DNA of 64,000 nt from Thamnidium elegans (lineage: Eukaryota; Mucoromycota; Mucoromycetes; Mucorales; Mucoraceae). Position 1 is the first letter of the stretch. Every line of letters starts with the position of its first letter. Made by a program: the position numbers and the translations under genes. Location: NCBI GenBank assembly GCA_025201345.1, contig JAIXMG010000001.1, positions 2,480,001 through 2,544,000 on the forward strand. Reading direction: 5' to 3'. The notes beneath the pieces are model-generated. The model worked only from the letters and a program-made list of their open reading frames with translations, was not told the origin of the DNA and did not search any database. Below are positions 11,095 to 24,093 of the stretch, piece by piece.

Positions 11095-14000
11095 TTATGA
11101 TGTAAGGATACTTCCAGTAGATTTTGAAGGAACAATGGACATTCTCTTACGACCGTGAGTGGTCTTTCCTTTATCTGGTTTAGGTACTGCAGTTTCTGGA
11201 ACACCTGATTCAATAGCATGTTGAATAGCAAGATTTAAGCGCTACACATAAAAAAAATGTTAATGTTATTTCTTTTTTCGCTTTTAAATTACTTACAGTA
11301 GCTAATCTATATTCAAAATCATATCCACCATAAGTTAAAGTAGATTCCCAAAGAGCTCTTGCTCTCTTATACTCTTCAGTTCCCCAACAAATATTTCCAG
11401 ATTCCCAGAACGCAAAAGGAACAACCCAATTTGTATGTTTAAACTTTTCCTTATTATCAATGATCCAATTAATATGAAAAATACCTTCTGAGAATCGATG
11501 AAGTGCATTGTATATAGACGCCTTCATTAACAACAAAGTACCACGTTGATCATAATAATCAGGTGTAGCTGCACTAGGCACCAGCTCCACCGTACGAATG
11601 TCATACTCCAACTTCTCACGATCATAAATCAGCTCCAACGTATTATCAATCAACTCTAAACATTTCTCAAGCGAAGCTGGGGACATGCAAGGGAACGCGT
11701 TCCAGGTATACAAGATTTCAAGTGCTGGCAAACTGAAATCTAAATCTTGGTACCCGCTGATCTCAAAGAATGCAACTCGATTAGCAACGTATATCTCAGG
11801 CTGTGAGTTTCGCTTTTTGTCCACTAATCCAGGTGCTTCTGCAAACGCTAAGATGGCTTCAGTACGGTTGCCAAGCATCTCCATACACGCACCGTAAAAA
11901 TATTTCAGGAATGCAGGTGAGTTGTATTTGGTTTGAAGTTCTAATGCACGTACGGCTGCACTGGACCAGTCTAAGCCCATGGCTGAATTAAACGCAATTT
12001 CAAACGTGGCCAAGTGTCCGATAGTTGTCTCGGCCCAGTCTCCTTCAGTCACTTCAATAGTGTAAGCAAACGATTGTGTGGAAAGCGGCAAGTTACGTGC
12101 GAGACGTGATACGCGACCGGCAAAGAATAAAAAGAAGGCTGAATTGGGGTAACTCTGTTGTGCGTCTAATAAGCATTCGATAGCGGGCTGGATAAGTTCA
12201 CGCGTAAGAACTTGAGGTGCATAAGAAGTAAGAATGACATAATAAGATAATAACCTAAACATAAAAAAAAGGAATTAATGTATATTTAATCATATACACA
12301 AAAAAAAAACTTACATTAAAGATGCAAGTGGGGATCGAATACGCTTTCCTTCCAAACATAATTTTAATAAAGCAAATCCAAGATTTTTATCAGCAGTCCA
12401 TCCAAACGCAGACACAATCTTTAAAATCTTGGGAGGTAAAGAAGCAAGCAATAAATGAACTGAACCAATACCAAATTGAATAGCTGAAATTGTATCTCGA
12501 TCCATATGTTTATTAAAATCTTGTCCCATACGTTTATATTCTTGCCAAACAAGACTGTAACTATTGTATGCTATAAAAGATTATATAAGTATATATCTCT
12601 TTAATACATATCCGCTCTTTTTACTACCTCTGCGAAGGTTCAATCCAGCTTTAAGGTACCCAACAACCGTTTCCATGGAGAGGTATATGATAGCCATCAA
12701 TAGCCCACACTCGGCTTTGATAACATGGGCACGAAGAGCACCATTAGGTATAAATTTTTGATCTTGAAGTTCAAATCTGGTTAAGGGACGAGTGTTGGTA
12801 GGAAGATGAGTAGAGTTGGATCCAATCAAGTTGGTGATATAATGTGACACCGTATCCTTTAAAGGTTTCTTTGCATATGCTGCTTCAATTTGTGCGTTGG
12901 CAAATAAATAGGTTTCGGTTAATTTGGATAGTGCTGAATCTACATCTTTAGTATTATACGACTAAAAAGAGAAATATTTTGAATATATATATACGCATAC
13001 ATGTTGGTAAAAAAAAAAATACACTTACAGTAATAGCTACATTGTTACACAATGAGAATTTAAATTAGGTCGAGTAAAAGAAAAATATGGGTGAGGGGTT
13101 GTTTTTTATCTTACCTTTAATAAATGCCATTGATCCGAGACCTAAAGCATACAAGGGATCACTACATCACTTTTTACGTTAGAAATCTAATCACAACAAC
13201 AAAAATCTTAATAAAAACACTCCAATCTTACTCTCTTGCTCTCTTTTCAAAAGTTGTTTTTGCTTGTGAAAACTTGTTGTTGAAAAACAAGTTCATACCA
13301 TTCATCATTTCAACATCTAATATAGAATATGAATATTCTTTCCTATGATTACTTTTTCATAAGTACTTACCGTATCTTTCTTGAGCTCTGGGTGTTAAAA
13401 AGTTGGGTTTAACTAGATCAAAATCAATATTTGATAAAGTAATAGCAGATGTAGCAGGTTTGGCAGGAGTAGCAGCTACGGTAGCAGATACAGGCGTAGA
13501 AGCCGAGGTAGTAATTTTCTCCACTACTACTTCTTCGGTGGATTTCTTTGGTAAATCATCATCGTTATTATCATGTTCATCATCATCCAACATCATGGCT
13601 GAAGGAGGAGCAAGACCAGGAGTAGGAGGGGTAACGAAATCAGCCATGTTTTGACCAGAAGGGACATCAATTGAGGTACGAATTTTCTCAAAATGAGTAG
13701 CGATTTTTAAATCGGTAGCTCTTGGACGAGGAGAATCAGGTTCACTTGGAGCAGAGATATGGTTATTATCAATGTCCGCCTTCATCGGGAATTCTCCGTT
13801 AATTGAGCTGGTATCTAATTCCTCCAATGATGATGGTTTCACATCCTCTTGTTTGTTGGTGGTAGTAGTAGTGACTGGATTAGTGCTAATCACTGTACCT
13901 TGAAGTTGAGATATAACCTGACTTAAATCTTGAGCTGTCTTTATGTTCATTTCATCCACTGCGTCCGAGAATTCTTCGGGGTTACCTTTGTCCATGTCTT

Positions 14001-14121
14001 CATCGAAAGTTTCAGGTTCAGGACTAGCAGGTTCAGGACTAGTAGTAGTAGGTTGGGGTTCTGAATCAGTCATCACTGTAACTGGTTCAGTAGTTTCTTG
14101 TTTCTTTTCAACGTCAGTCAT
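11095..14121 (-). CDS. IML2: Iml2/TTC39-family tetratricopeptide protein
   Basis: Phase-checked model of eight exons: 14121-13371, 13316-13232, 13161-13115, 13029-13036 (8 nt), 12961-12628, 12570-12315, 12254-11297 and 11241-11095, giving 861 residues. Residues 1-240 are acidic and low-complexity. The family core then starts with EMMNGMNLFFNNKFSQA and DPLYALGLGSMAFIKA. It continues with FGIGSVHLLLASLPPKILK and KRIRSPLA-x-LMLLSYY, all hallmarks of the Iml2/TTC39 family. Yeast Iml2 is linked to clearance of protein inclusions and lipid-droplet/mitochondria contacts; family members are thought to be TPR scaffolds. The acidic head (13357-14121) looks at first like a separate gene, but splicing joins it in frame. 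The 8-nt exon supplies CT-ATT-ACT. Confidence 0.88.
13029..13036 (-). other. 8-nt microexon of the Iml2-like gene
   Basis: On the minus strand CTATTACT is bounded by AATGTAG on the left and GTAAGT on the right. Including it makes exon 3 (ending in phase 1) join exon 5 (starting in phase 0) and yields GSMAFIKAITSYNTKD, which fits the family consensus. Skipping it breaks the frame. Confidence 0.75.
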
Positions 14122-15442
14122 CTCGACTCTATTTTATATAGTTGTTTGGTTTTCTTTTCGTACGAGAAAAGAAAGAGTAAAAAAAAAAAAGAAAAAAAGG
14201 AAGAAAAAAAATGAGAAAACGAGAAAAACTCAAGTTATTTTTTTATTTTATTTGTGCACTCATTGATTGGGTATTTAGAGTTGTGTCACAAAAGTAACTT
14301 GTCGATGCTTTTTAAGCAAAAAGTATAACCTGAGTCAAAATATTTGGTTCCGCTTTTCCTCGAGAATACAGTAACCGCGGTCTTTATTTTCCCAAAGGGT
14401 ACCTATCAGGGCTTTTTTATATGTATTTCAATCAATTGCATTTTTTTTTATTATCCCATATTTTTATGGATAATAAACAAGTTACTTCAAGATAAGATAG
14501 TAATCGCGTTTTGCCCTCCCTCAGTTTTTTTTATTGTAAAAAAGATCGGTGTTGCGGACACTACGGATGCTTTTAGATCATTATCATTACCTAAGAGCGC
14601 TCGGTTAGTTATTTTCTGCTGTATAGAATGCTAGTTTTTAAATACACTCGGTTAAAAACATATCGCTGCCTTATGAATAATCACATTTATATACTATCAG
14701 TACACTAGCGTACTACAATCTGTCGAATGATAAATAAAAAAAAAATACTATTTATATACCGAAACTGAATCTTAATTTCTTCTATTGTACTGATTAAAGT
14801 GAAAAAAGAAGGTTGAAGAAAGGGAAGAGATAATTTGATATATTAGCAGTGATTATTGTTCCGGAAGGAAGGGGCTTTTTTGTGTACTTTATTCAAAGTA
14901 GCATCTTGAAGCCGTTCATTGGACCACCCCCGAGAAAAATTCATGCAAATTAAATTCCGGGTTAGAAATATTACAATTTGCAGCAGTAGGCTTTCTACAT
15001 CTTTTTGATATGGTTAGCTTATTTTATATCTAGTATTTCTGCACAATATATATTGTCTAATGCGGTTTCTTGAGGTTCTATTTTGGTGTCTACTACTAAT
15101 ACAATTCAAATTTTGCAGAAGAAGATGTCGCACAACCAAATCTCTTCTTTTTTTTTTCAAATTCCCGTAAGCACACATTAAAAAAAAAACAATTATGCAG
15201 AGAGGCTTGTTATTTTATACACGTCAATTAAAGCAGTTGTATTATTTCAAACATAAAGTAGAAATGTTATTGATGCTTTACAATCACATGAAATAACTCA
15301 TCGTGAGAATTTTTTTTATCTATAAAGTAGTAAAAAGTAACACGTACATTCTAAATAAACTTGGATAACTTGTACAAAAAAAAAAAAAAAAAAGAAAGGT
15401 ATAATAATTACAATTGTTTTTTTTTCTCTCTTTTTTTTTATA
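14122..15442. other. 1.3-kb gene-free spacer
   Basis: AT-rich, with A and T runs. A 96-residue open frame at 14344-14634 is Phe/Ile-rich without domain features and is judged chance. The spacer should include the Iml2-like promoter on the left and the adenylyl cyclase 3' region on the right. Confidence 0.5.
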
Positions 15443-18400
15443 TTATAAACCAGAAGGTTTTTTTGTTAATCCTGCGACTTCAGAGTATATTTGAAGTGCT
15501 CTTAAGATATGTGACGGGTCTAGCTCAATAGCCTCACCGAGTTTTTCTAATACGCCTGCAAAATTACCCATTTTTTGTAAATAAAGTGAAGATATAGCGT
15601 TCTAAAAAAAATAAAAATAAAAGTTAGTTAGTTTTTTTTTTTTTTCGCTCATATATTATAAAAAGAGACTCACTTCAATTCGAGTTACAAAATTTTCTAT
15701 CAGCATAAGTAATTCTTCATCTGAAGCTACTTCATTCATACGCTTATTAAATGCTTGTGTATAATTTGAGTTTCCAATACTAGATTCTAGTTCTGTGATA
15801 CCCACAAGACCCGAAGGTGTATTTGTACGCGTATATAAATCTCCTTCTTTGCTATTCCTGTTCAACACTGCACCCGTTGTAATAGACTCTAATCGAATAG
15901 CCAAATTACTCAAGTTGACCACAAACGATGGATCGATTTGTCTTGCTTTTCTCATAATACTCATTTCATGATCTGTTGCAGACTCTCCTCCATACAACGC
16001 AGACGGCTCAGACGGATGTTCCAGTTGTGGCGTTGGCGTTGTAATAATAGAAGGTGGAGCCACAAGCACCTCATTCTTCTCCATTTCCATACGGCCCGAG
16101 AGTTGCTTTGGATACACCAGCGAGAGCATCTCTGGTGTCTCTAACCCCTTTAATCTTCTCTCACCCAGCTCTACCACATGGAACCCAAGTCTTTTAATTT
16201 GTTGTACGTCTCGACTAATAGAATGTGTATGTGCGTTTATATTGTTATCAGTTAGTGCATCAGGATTTAACTCTTCGTCATTAAATACACCAGGCATTTC
16301 TCGAAGCGCCGCAATCACATCAGAAGATACACAGATTTGACCACCATCTGCTGCGTTACAGATACGACTTGCTTTATTGACGACAGGTCCAAAATAATCC
16401 ATACGCTTCGTAATTGGATTACGTTCATACACAGGTGTACCTAAATGAATACCCATACGCACAGACAAACCACGATAAATTGTTGTATTATCCTTTTGAA
16501 TCTCTCGTCCTTCTTCTGTCTCTAAAATACCTGCTGGCCAATCCACTTCTAGTAATTGTAATTGAACTGTGAAGCACCAAAGTAAAGCAGAAATGGTATC
16601 TTGGAAACAGACCATAAATGCATCACCCTCAGTCTTTACTTCGTAGCCACCGATACTTCTTAATGTACGACGCATCACTGCATCGTGAATCTTGATGGCA
16701 GATCGCATATCTTCTGGTTGGGTATCCCATAGCAAAGTAGAGCTTTTAATATCTGTAAACACAAGTGCGACTTGATTTGTAGGTGGAGGTACTTCTCTAT
16801 CCAGTCTAGCAAGTGTCGAGTCACTAGGAAATTCATCTTTAAGACGACGTTTATTCTTGGATAAAGATAATCCATCATCCATAATAGATGTATCTACACC
16901 GCCTGCTCGACTACCGCCATGAGCACGTAAATTACGGAGCCGTTTATCTCGTTTATCAAATAAATCACCTACGCCAATAATCATGACCATAATATTATCA
17001 TCAGCGCCATACGTAATAGCAAAATCACGTAATTTTTGTGCTGCAATCATTAGATCGTCTTTTTCAGTTCTAGCAATATCAACTGCAGTTTGGTACGAGA
17101 TACGATCCCAAAGACCTCGAGAAGCCATGATCACAAACTCGTCATTTTCAGCCAAATTGATGCAAGAAATAAATGGATTCGCATTGACCACAGGAATTAA
17201 ATGATAATAACCAAAACTACGAGACACGTTTAATTCATCGTTTAAAAGACCAGCATTGGATACATAACCACCAGCAGTACGAATTCTTGATATCTCGCTT
17301 GGATTTAACGGGATATGCTTTTGTGTGATTTCATGTGCTTGACCGTTATTCCTTGACAACACCGCTAAAGCATCACCTACATTGGCAACATACAACTTTG
17401 TGCCTGAGATGTAACACAACAGAGCAGAAGCACCGGTCTCCTTTTCCTCTGTATCCATCGACCCAAACTCCTTTTCCAGGGCTAAAAAGGTTCTTCGTAA
17501 AGCCGACACAATGGTATCATCGTTTTTACTTTTCTCCAGCTCGTTTGTAAATTGAAAGGTTAAATTATCGTTTAGGAATCGAGTTAATTTACATCCGGTT
17601 TTGTTTTGTCTGCGTCCGTCAAATAAACCAAGCAAACATTCGTCGTCTCGGTTTCTAAATCGAGGTAGAACAAGGTCCCACGTTGCTAAATGGTCACTGG
17701 GTCCTAACCAATCCGCAACTCCGTATGACATACTATTGACTTCAGAAGGCGAGGTACGTACACGTCTATCGTGAAATTCGTCGGGTGTAGAGACATCTAA
17801 GATAGTAACGTCCATTAATCCCAACATCCTTAACCGTAACAACGCACTGAAATCAGATAAATTCTTTTCCTTGGGGTTGTGTACATCCGGGCGTGTCTTT
17901 TTAATCTCCAGTCGTTTATTACCAGACAAATTCAAGTACTTAAGTCCGAGGTTCCAATTCCAATTCCAGTCATACGGCCAATTTGAAATATTGTATTTTA
18001 AAACATTGTTACCTACATCCAGTACCAACAGCTTACGAAGTTTACCTATTTCAGCTGGCAACGTTTGTAATTTGTTACCATTAACTGCCAAAACACGTAA
18101 ATAACTAAGCTTTTCAATGTCGTCAGCTGGTAATGATGCCAAATGGTTGCCAGACAAGTAAAGCTCGTAGAGGTGTTGATGGCATAAACCTTCAACCGGG
18201 ATCTCATACAGGTCATTGAAACATAAATTGAGCGTACGTAATTCAAGGAACAAAGAAAGTGGCGACCAAATATCATCTGTGAATCTATTATCACCCAAGT
18301 ACAAGTTACGAAGAGATAATGAAAGTGGTGGCGGATGATTTCGAGGGCTTGAGAAGAAGGACGGTGGGTTGAAATTGGGTGGTGGATGAAACCCACTTGA

Positions 18401-21127
18401 TAAAAGGTTGACTGGGATATTGTTTTCGTTCTCTGTTGGTGGTGTATCTGTAGTAATTGTAGGTGTTACTTCAGGCTCGTGTATAACAGGTGGTTGTGGT
18501 GGCGTAAAAGGTTCAGGAAAAGATTCCAATAAATTGGAAGAACAGTTTAATGTTTGTAAAGACGAACAAAGCCATATCTCCTTAGGTAAAGATTTTAAGT
18601 TGTTCTTTTGAGCATCCAAGACCTTGAGTTCACCAAGTTTCGAAATTTCAGAGGGGATTGTTTCTAGATTGTTGCCTTGTACAGAGAGTCGAACTAATTT
18701 AGCCAAGCAACCAATACTTCTTGGTAGTTCACTTAATGTGTTGTTATCCAAAATTAAAGTTTCTAATGAGACTGCATGAGCGAATAAATCATCAGCTAAT
18801 GAAGATAGTTTACAGTTGGCCAAGTTGAGATCAGTTAATAAGCACTGAGCACCACCAGAATGAACAGAGTGTAAAGGATTGAGTAAAAATTGAGTCAGGT
18901 GGTTCTTTGACATCTTCAATTGTCTTAAATTCTTGAAATTATAATTGACCACACTAATTGCATTGTAATCCACAGAAATGACTTCCAATTTTGGCAACAA
19001 ATAAATTTCGTCTAAATCCGTGATTTGATTTTGTCGAAGATCCAATTCTTGTAACTTTTCTAGTTTGGAGAAACTGGGTGGTAATCGACCTGTCAATCTG
19101 TTGGCAGCTGCGAATAACCCTACTAATTGAGTCAAGTTACAGATTTCGTCAGGAAATGAAGTGATCTTGTTAAAACTAATATCCAAATAAGCCAAGCTTG
19201 AAATCTCGCAAATAACTGGAGGAAATTTGGTAAACGAATTATTGGATATAAATAAAATGGTGAGGTGTTTAAACGTAGCGAAAGACTGTGGTAAATTCGT
19301 GAGTCTATTGTTGTAAGCTCTTAATGTACGTAACGTCTGTAATTCCTCTAAACGAGCTGGATCTAAATCCTTGATATGATTACCCGACACATTTAAATGC
19401 TCTAAATTGGGAATATATCGAATCGATAAAGGTAACGTGTTGTAATCGTTATTTGTAAGCCACAGTTGCTTTAAGCTTTTACACATTTGAATAAAATCCA
19501 CTGGTATTTCGATTAGTAGATTTTTTGATAAATCCAAAGAGTTGATACGAGAAGCGTACTTGTATAAAAAGATGGGTATAGTTAATAGGTTTTTGCTTTG
19601 AAGGTCTACACGTCTGTAAGCACCGAATTCTTCCTCTTCTGTCACTGTGTGTGTAACATTAGGTCCAAATGTAAATCGGAACAGGTAAGAGTTATCTTCT
19701 CGGCCTACATCCTCAATATGGTCTTCTTCTGTGTATCCAATCTGTTCAAGTAAAATCTTTTGTATTTGGATAGGATGTTCGTGTAATTGAACCACTCGCT
19801 CTATATGTGTGTGTGTATATATTAGAATATTTACTATATAAACCGTATACATATATATTCGTTACCATGATTATGCATAATTAAACTAAGCCTGTGTTTA
19901 CTAAGGTCGTGTAAAAAGAATTTACCAGCAAGTCTTTGTATAAGATCATGCGTGGTGGTATCCAAGGGAACAATCAAAGTACCGAAAGTACCATCGGGAC
20001 GAAAGATTCGAATACAATACTATTGAAATATATAAATGATTAGGGCGCGTGTATTAAGGAATTATGGTTATAATATTACATTTTTACTTGGAACATTCCA
20101 GTTTTCATGCTCAACTACAGGGAAATAATCATTCTTATGATCTTTATTGGCAGTTAGAGCAGGAGTATACAGATCATCGATCATTTCATCAGCTGGTTGT
20201 ACTGCCCAACTATCAGGTGGTGCCCAATGTTCAATTAAAGGCTCACCAGCGGCACCTTGCTAAATGAATACATACAAAAAAAAATTAATACCCTCACAAT
20301 TCTGCTTTACTAAAAAAAAATCATCTGATTTACATGAGAAAATGATGTTCTTTGTCTAGTTTGATTTCTATATTCTGGGTTAATGATTCCATCCATTGAT
20401 CCAAAGTTTTGATCCACTAACAACAATGAAAAAAAAATGAATTAGTTTACTGACAATAATCGCCCCTCCCCCCTCCCCTTCCTTCACAATTAAACCACAT
20501 ATTACATTCGAGGCTCTAATCAAAGAAAAAATTTAGTCTGTGTTATTTTTGACAACATTTTAAGGGCTTTTTTTTTTACCTTTTCATATTTCCCATCCTC
20601 GGTTAAAAAATAGATGCTCCCCTCTGATTTCTCCCTGTCTTTACCTTTTGAATTACTACTAGAACTTGCGGATTTTTTTCTTTCGGTGCCATATTTTATA
20701 GCGTCTTCAGCAGCCAACATGTCATGTGGATTGTTATAAAGACTGGTTTCATCTCGAGATTTCTTACGGGCAGTTAGTATAGAAGAGGAATCGTTGTGTG
20801 AAACTGCTGTGCTAGAAGAAGGACCGAATATTGATGCTGCAATGTCAGATCGACCTAAAATATTCTAGTTTTTTAGCAAAGAAAAAAAAAGAGAGAGAGA
20901 GAGAAAAAAAATGTTGTCATACTCTTCTTTCTTCTAAACCGAAATAAATGACGTTTTTTGTCTTTTGGATTGGCAGTAATTTGAAATGGATGAACAGCAT
21001 CTAATTTAAAAAAGATTTAGTTTGTAAAGATAGCAAACAGATATTTTTATTTTTTATTTTTTTTACCTGGTTGAGATAATTCTCCTGTATCAACCAAAGA
21101 ATCGTTCTTTGGTTTTGACAGAGGCAT
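15443..21127 (-). CDS. CYR1: Fungal adenylyl cyclase (RA-LRR-PP2C-like-cyclase)
   Basis: Phase-checked model of nine exons: 21127-21067, 21000-20923, 20854-20580, 20515-20506, 20416-20334, 20259-20080, 20019-19866, 19800-15674 and 15601-15443, giving 1708 residues. Domains in order: a disordered basic N-terminus; a Ras-association domain (about 230-325, beginning CIRIFRPDGTFGTLIVPLD); some twenty leucine-rich repeats (about 340-915); a PP2C-like domain (about 970-1225); and a class III cyclase domain (about 1290-1480) with the metal-binding Asp in VFTDIKSST and the second Asp in KTEGDAFMV. The C-terminus resembles the tail that binds cyclase-associated protein. It makes cAMP from ATP under Ras control and feeds PKA. 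The PP2C-like part has DGRR in place of the usual DGHG, so phosphatase activity is doubtful. It is divergent from the GCK gene. Confidence 0.95.
20506..20515 (-). other. 10-nt microexon of the adenylyl cyclase gene
   Basis: On the minus strand AGCCTCGAAT lies between TGATTAG and GTAATA. It connects an exon ending in phase 0 (...GKYEK) with one starting in phase 1 (...DQNFGSMDG); without it the frame breaks. It codes for Ser-Leu-Glu plus one base of the next Leu. Confidence 0.65.
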
Positions 21128-21473
21128 TTAATATACTTTATTTCGAATTCAATTGCTACTTTTAGTTTTGCATGTAATAAAAGAAAGAAAGAAAAAAAAA
21201 AAAAATAACACGAGTTATATAAAAAAAAAAAAAAAAAAAAAGAAGAATGAATTAATTTATATATTGGACTTCCGTACTTTTTTAATGCTACTTTTTTTTT
21301 TTTTTCTCTCCGCAAAAAGGGAAATCTCGATTTGACAACTCACACAAAGCAGTTATTTGGTACGTCATGCTTCCCTTTTACCAAACACCCCTTTTTATTT
21401 ATTTATTTATTTACTCTCTTTTTTTATTTTAATCCCTCTTGTTATATTTTTCCCTCTTCTTTCTTTTAACATC
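21128..21473. promoter_or_regulatory. Shared divergent promoter region, cyclase / GCK kinase
   Basis: These 346 bp separate the start codons of the minus-strand adenylyl cyclase and the plus-strand kinase. It contains two long A runs near 21190-21240 and T-rich stretches but no coding signal. Because both genes read outwards, their promoters must lie here. Co-regulation is possible but only inferred. Confidence 0.5.
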
Positions 21474-24093
21474 ATGTTTACTACAAATGGTTCCTTGGAA
21501 CATTTAAGTAGTGATTCATATACGACAACAAATCCAAAACCTATTCTAGTGAATAGTCCTACCATAGCTACTTCTATACTTCAACCTACAGAGTCTAGAA
21601 GAACAGTAGATAGTCTTAAAATCAATATGTCTATCGACGAACAACAACAACAACAGCAGCAGCAGCAGCAGCAGCAAACAAATAATATGGATGATTTTGA
21701 AATAAAGCAACCTATAGGTAAACTCCGCGTGTAATACATGTATTTTTGTTTCTAACTTGCATTATTATCGTTTAAAAAAAAAGGGTATGGATCATCTGCT
21801 ATGGTATATAGTGCTATTTACATACCACACAATAAAAGAGTTGCAATTAAAGTCATTGATTTGGATATGTTCGAAAGGAATCAAATCGATGAACTAAGGG
21901 TAAAAAAAAAAAAAACCTCCTTCTATTATATATATTTAACCCTAATTAAATTTAATTAAATTCTACATTAGAGAGAAACTTCTTTAATGGCATTGTCAAA
22001 GCATCCTCATATACTACGTGTTTATGGTTCTTTTGTACATGGTTCAAAATTATATATAGTTACACCTTATATGGCTGTAGGAAAGTGTTTTACTTTTGTT
22101 GTTATTTATGTGCGTATGCTGATACATTATATATATACATATATATAGGTTCTTGCTTGGATATTATGAAAATTGGTTTTCCTGGAGGTCTGGACGAAAC
22201 AAGTATTGCTACTATATTAAAACAAGCATTGGAAGGGTTAGCCTACCTTCATAAAAACGGGCATATTCATCGAGATGTCAAGGCCGGCAACTTGTTAATG
22301 GACGAAGATGGTTCTGTCCTATTAGCCGACTTTGGTGTATCTTCTTCTTTAATGGAAACAGGTGAAAGAGGTGTTAGAAAAACATTTGTAGGCACAGTAA
22401 GTAGTATCAAGTATATATAAACAAATAACTATAAAAAACAATAAAAAAAGAATTACTCATGAATTATAAAAAAAAAAAAAGCCTTGTTGGATGGCACCTG
22501 AAGTAATGGAACAAGCAGATTATGATTATAAAGCAGATATTTGGAGCTTTGGTATTACTGCTATAGAGCTTGCAACGGGTCATGCACCATTTGCAAAGCA
22601 TCCGCCTCTAAAGGTATTAATGATGACTTTAAATAACGACCCACCTACACTATCTCGTGAAACAACTACAAATCGTTTTTCACGTGTATTTAAAGAAATG
22701 ATTGATACTTGCATGTCAAAGGATCCTTCAAAGAGACCTTCTTCCGAAAAGTTATTATTACATCCATTCTTTAAACAAGCTAAAAAACCCGAATGGCTAG
22801 CCAAGAATTTGATTGCTGATATTCCACCTATTGAGAATAGACCTGTAAAAAAGTTTCCTCAAAAGACCATCTCTAGTCAAAGTACAGATGAATGGGACTT
22901 TAATGAAGACGCTACTACTCCAAAGAAGCATATTTCTTTTGGTCATGTCGTTGTAAGAAAACCTTCTACCCATCATCATGCTTCGGAATCTTGGTCTTAT
23001 ACCCCCACTTATGAACCCACTCCTCCTCCGGTTCCTCCAACAAGAAAAACGCGTGCATTAAGTGATGATTTTATTATGAAACATCAACACCAAGGTTCCG
23101 CTCCTCCTGGCTTTCCTAGCCATGAAACAGTATGTGTGTGTGATATGTAATTTTTATTCGTGTATTAAATTGTATTTGTTGTTTGTAGGATTCAAAAAAA
23201 AAGAGATTTAATTTGAACCGTAGTAGACATGGTAGTCTACATGAAAGAACGCCTACTGTAACTTTTTCTGAAGAAACTGGTAAACCTGCTACTGGTAAAC
23301 AACTTTACCGTACTATTAGCCATGAAGATAATATGAGTAAGAGCTTTTGGTTTCTTTATTTGGTTATAAAATCTAAATGCATATATATATTCTTAAATAG
23401 ATAGAAAATCAAGATTTAGTCCTCAACAGTCTCCACCACCTCCACAACATTTGAATGTCTTTAATGTCCCTTTATCACGTAATAACTCTAATATATCGAA
23501 TACTACTGGTCTTAACCTAACAAGAGAAAATTCTACTCAATCAAGAGGAGGAAATAGACCTGATAGTCGTGAAGATCAATATTCTACCATCTCTTCAGAA
23601 TCTAGAAAGATTGGTAGATTTGAATTGACTAGCAATCATAGTGATACTAGGCAAAATGTGGCTGACCACAGTAAGTAATTGATACATTCATATCTATTTT
23701 ATATCCTTAATTTTTACTTGAGTAATAGACCAAGAGTCACCTTATTCTACACACTCAGGTAGTTCCTCATCTTTAACTAGAGGCAAGTCAATACCCATTA
23801 TATATAACCAACTTGACGAATTGATGAAGCAAAATGACTCTCAAAGACAAATATTAACTGATTTATTCAACATGTTTGAATTACCAAAGTCATCTGAAAA
23901 AACAAGCCAAGACCTTGTTGTAAAGTATTTTTCGACTCCTTTTTTTTTAATAATATTTATATTAATAATAGAAATTAATATGTAGGAGTCTTTGGAACAA
24001 CAATTACAAGCATATCAACGTGAAAACCTTTTATTACAAAGGGAGAATGATACTATGAGAAGACAAATTGAGCAACTAAAGAATCCTCATTAA
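21474..24093 (+). CDS. Ste20-group germinal-centre kinase, OSR1/STK39-like
   Basis: About nine exons and roughly 700 residues. The N-terminus carries a 14-residue Gln run (near 21643-21675). Kinase landmarks after splicing: [11 protein letters not shown] (a Tyr-Gly version of the glycine loop), Lys in [30 protein letters not shown], and [12 protein letters not shown] after removal of the intron at 22397-22481. GSCLDIMK and the [14 protein letters not shown] segment are typical of the OSR1/SPAK (Fray) branch, which controls cell shape and ion transport downstream of WNK or other upstream kinases. The tail is Ser/Pro-rich and ends in a short leucine-zipper-like coiled coil ([20 protein letters not shown]). 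The donor after PYMAV (near 22082-22100) is unclear: the only frame-keeping GT gives GKCSCLD. Confidence 0.85.

Noticed and set aside
13403..13654. Plus-strand frames opposite the acidic head of the Iml2-like gene (also 13943-14266)
   Set aside because: Antisense shadows of a low-complexity coding exon that splices in phase into the Iml2-like gene.
14344..14634. 96-residue plus-strand open frame
   Set aside because: Phe/Ile-rich, no domain, no plausible promoter or splice partners; looks like chance AT-rich sequence.
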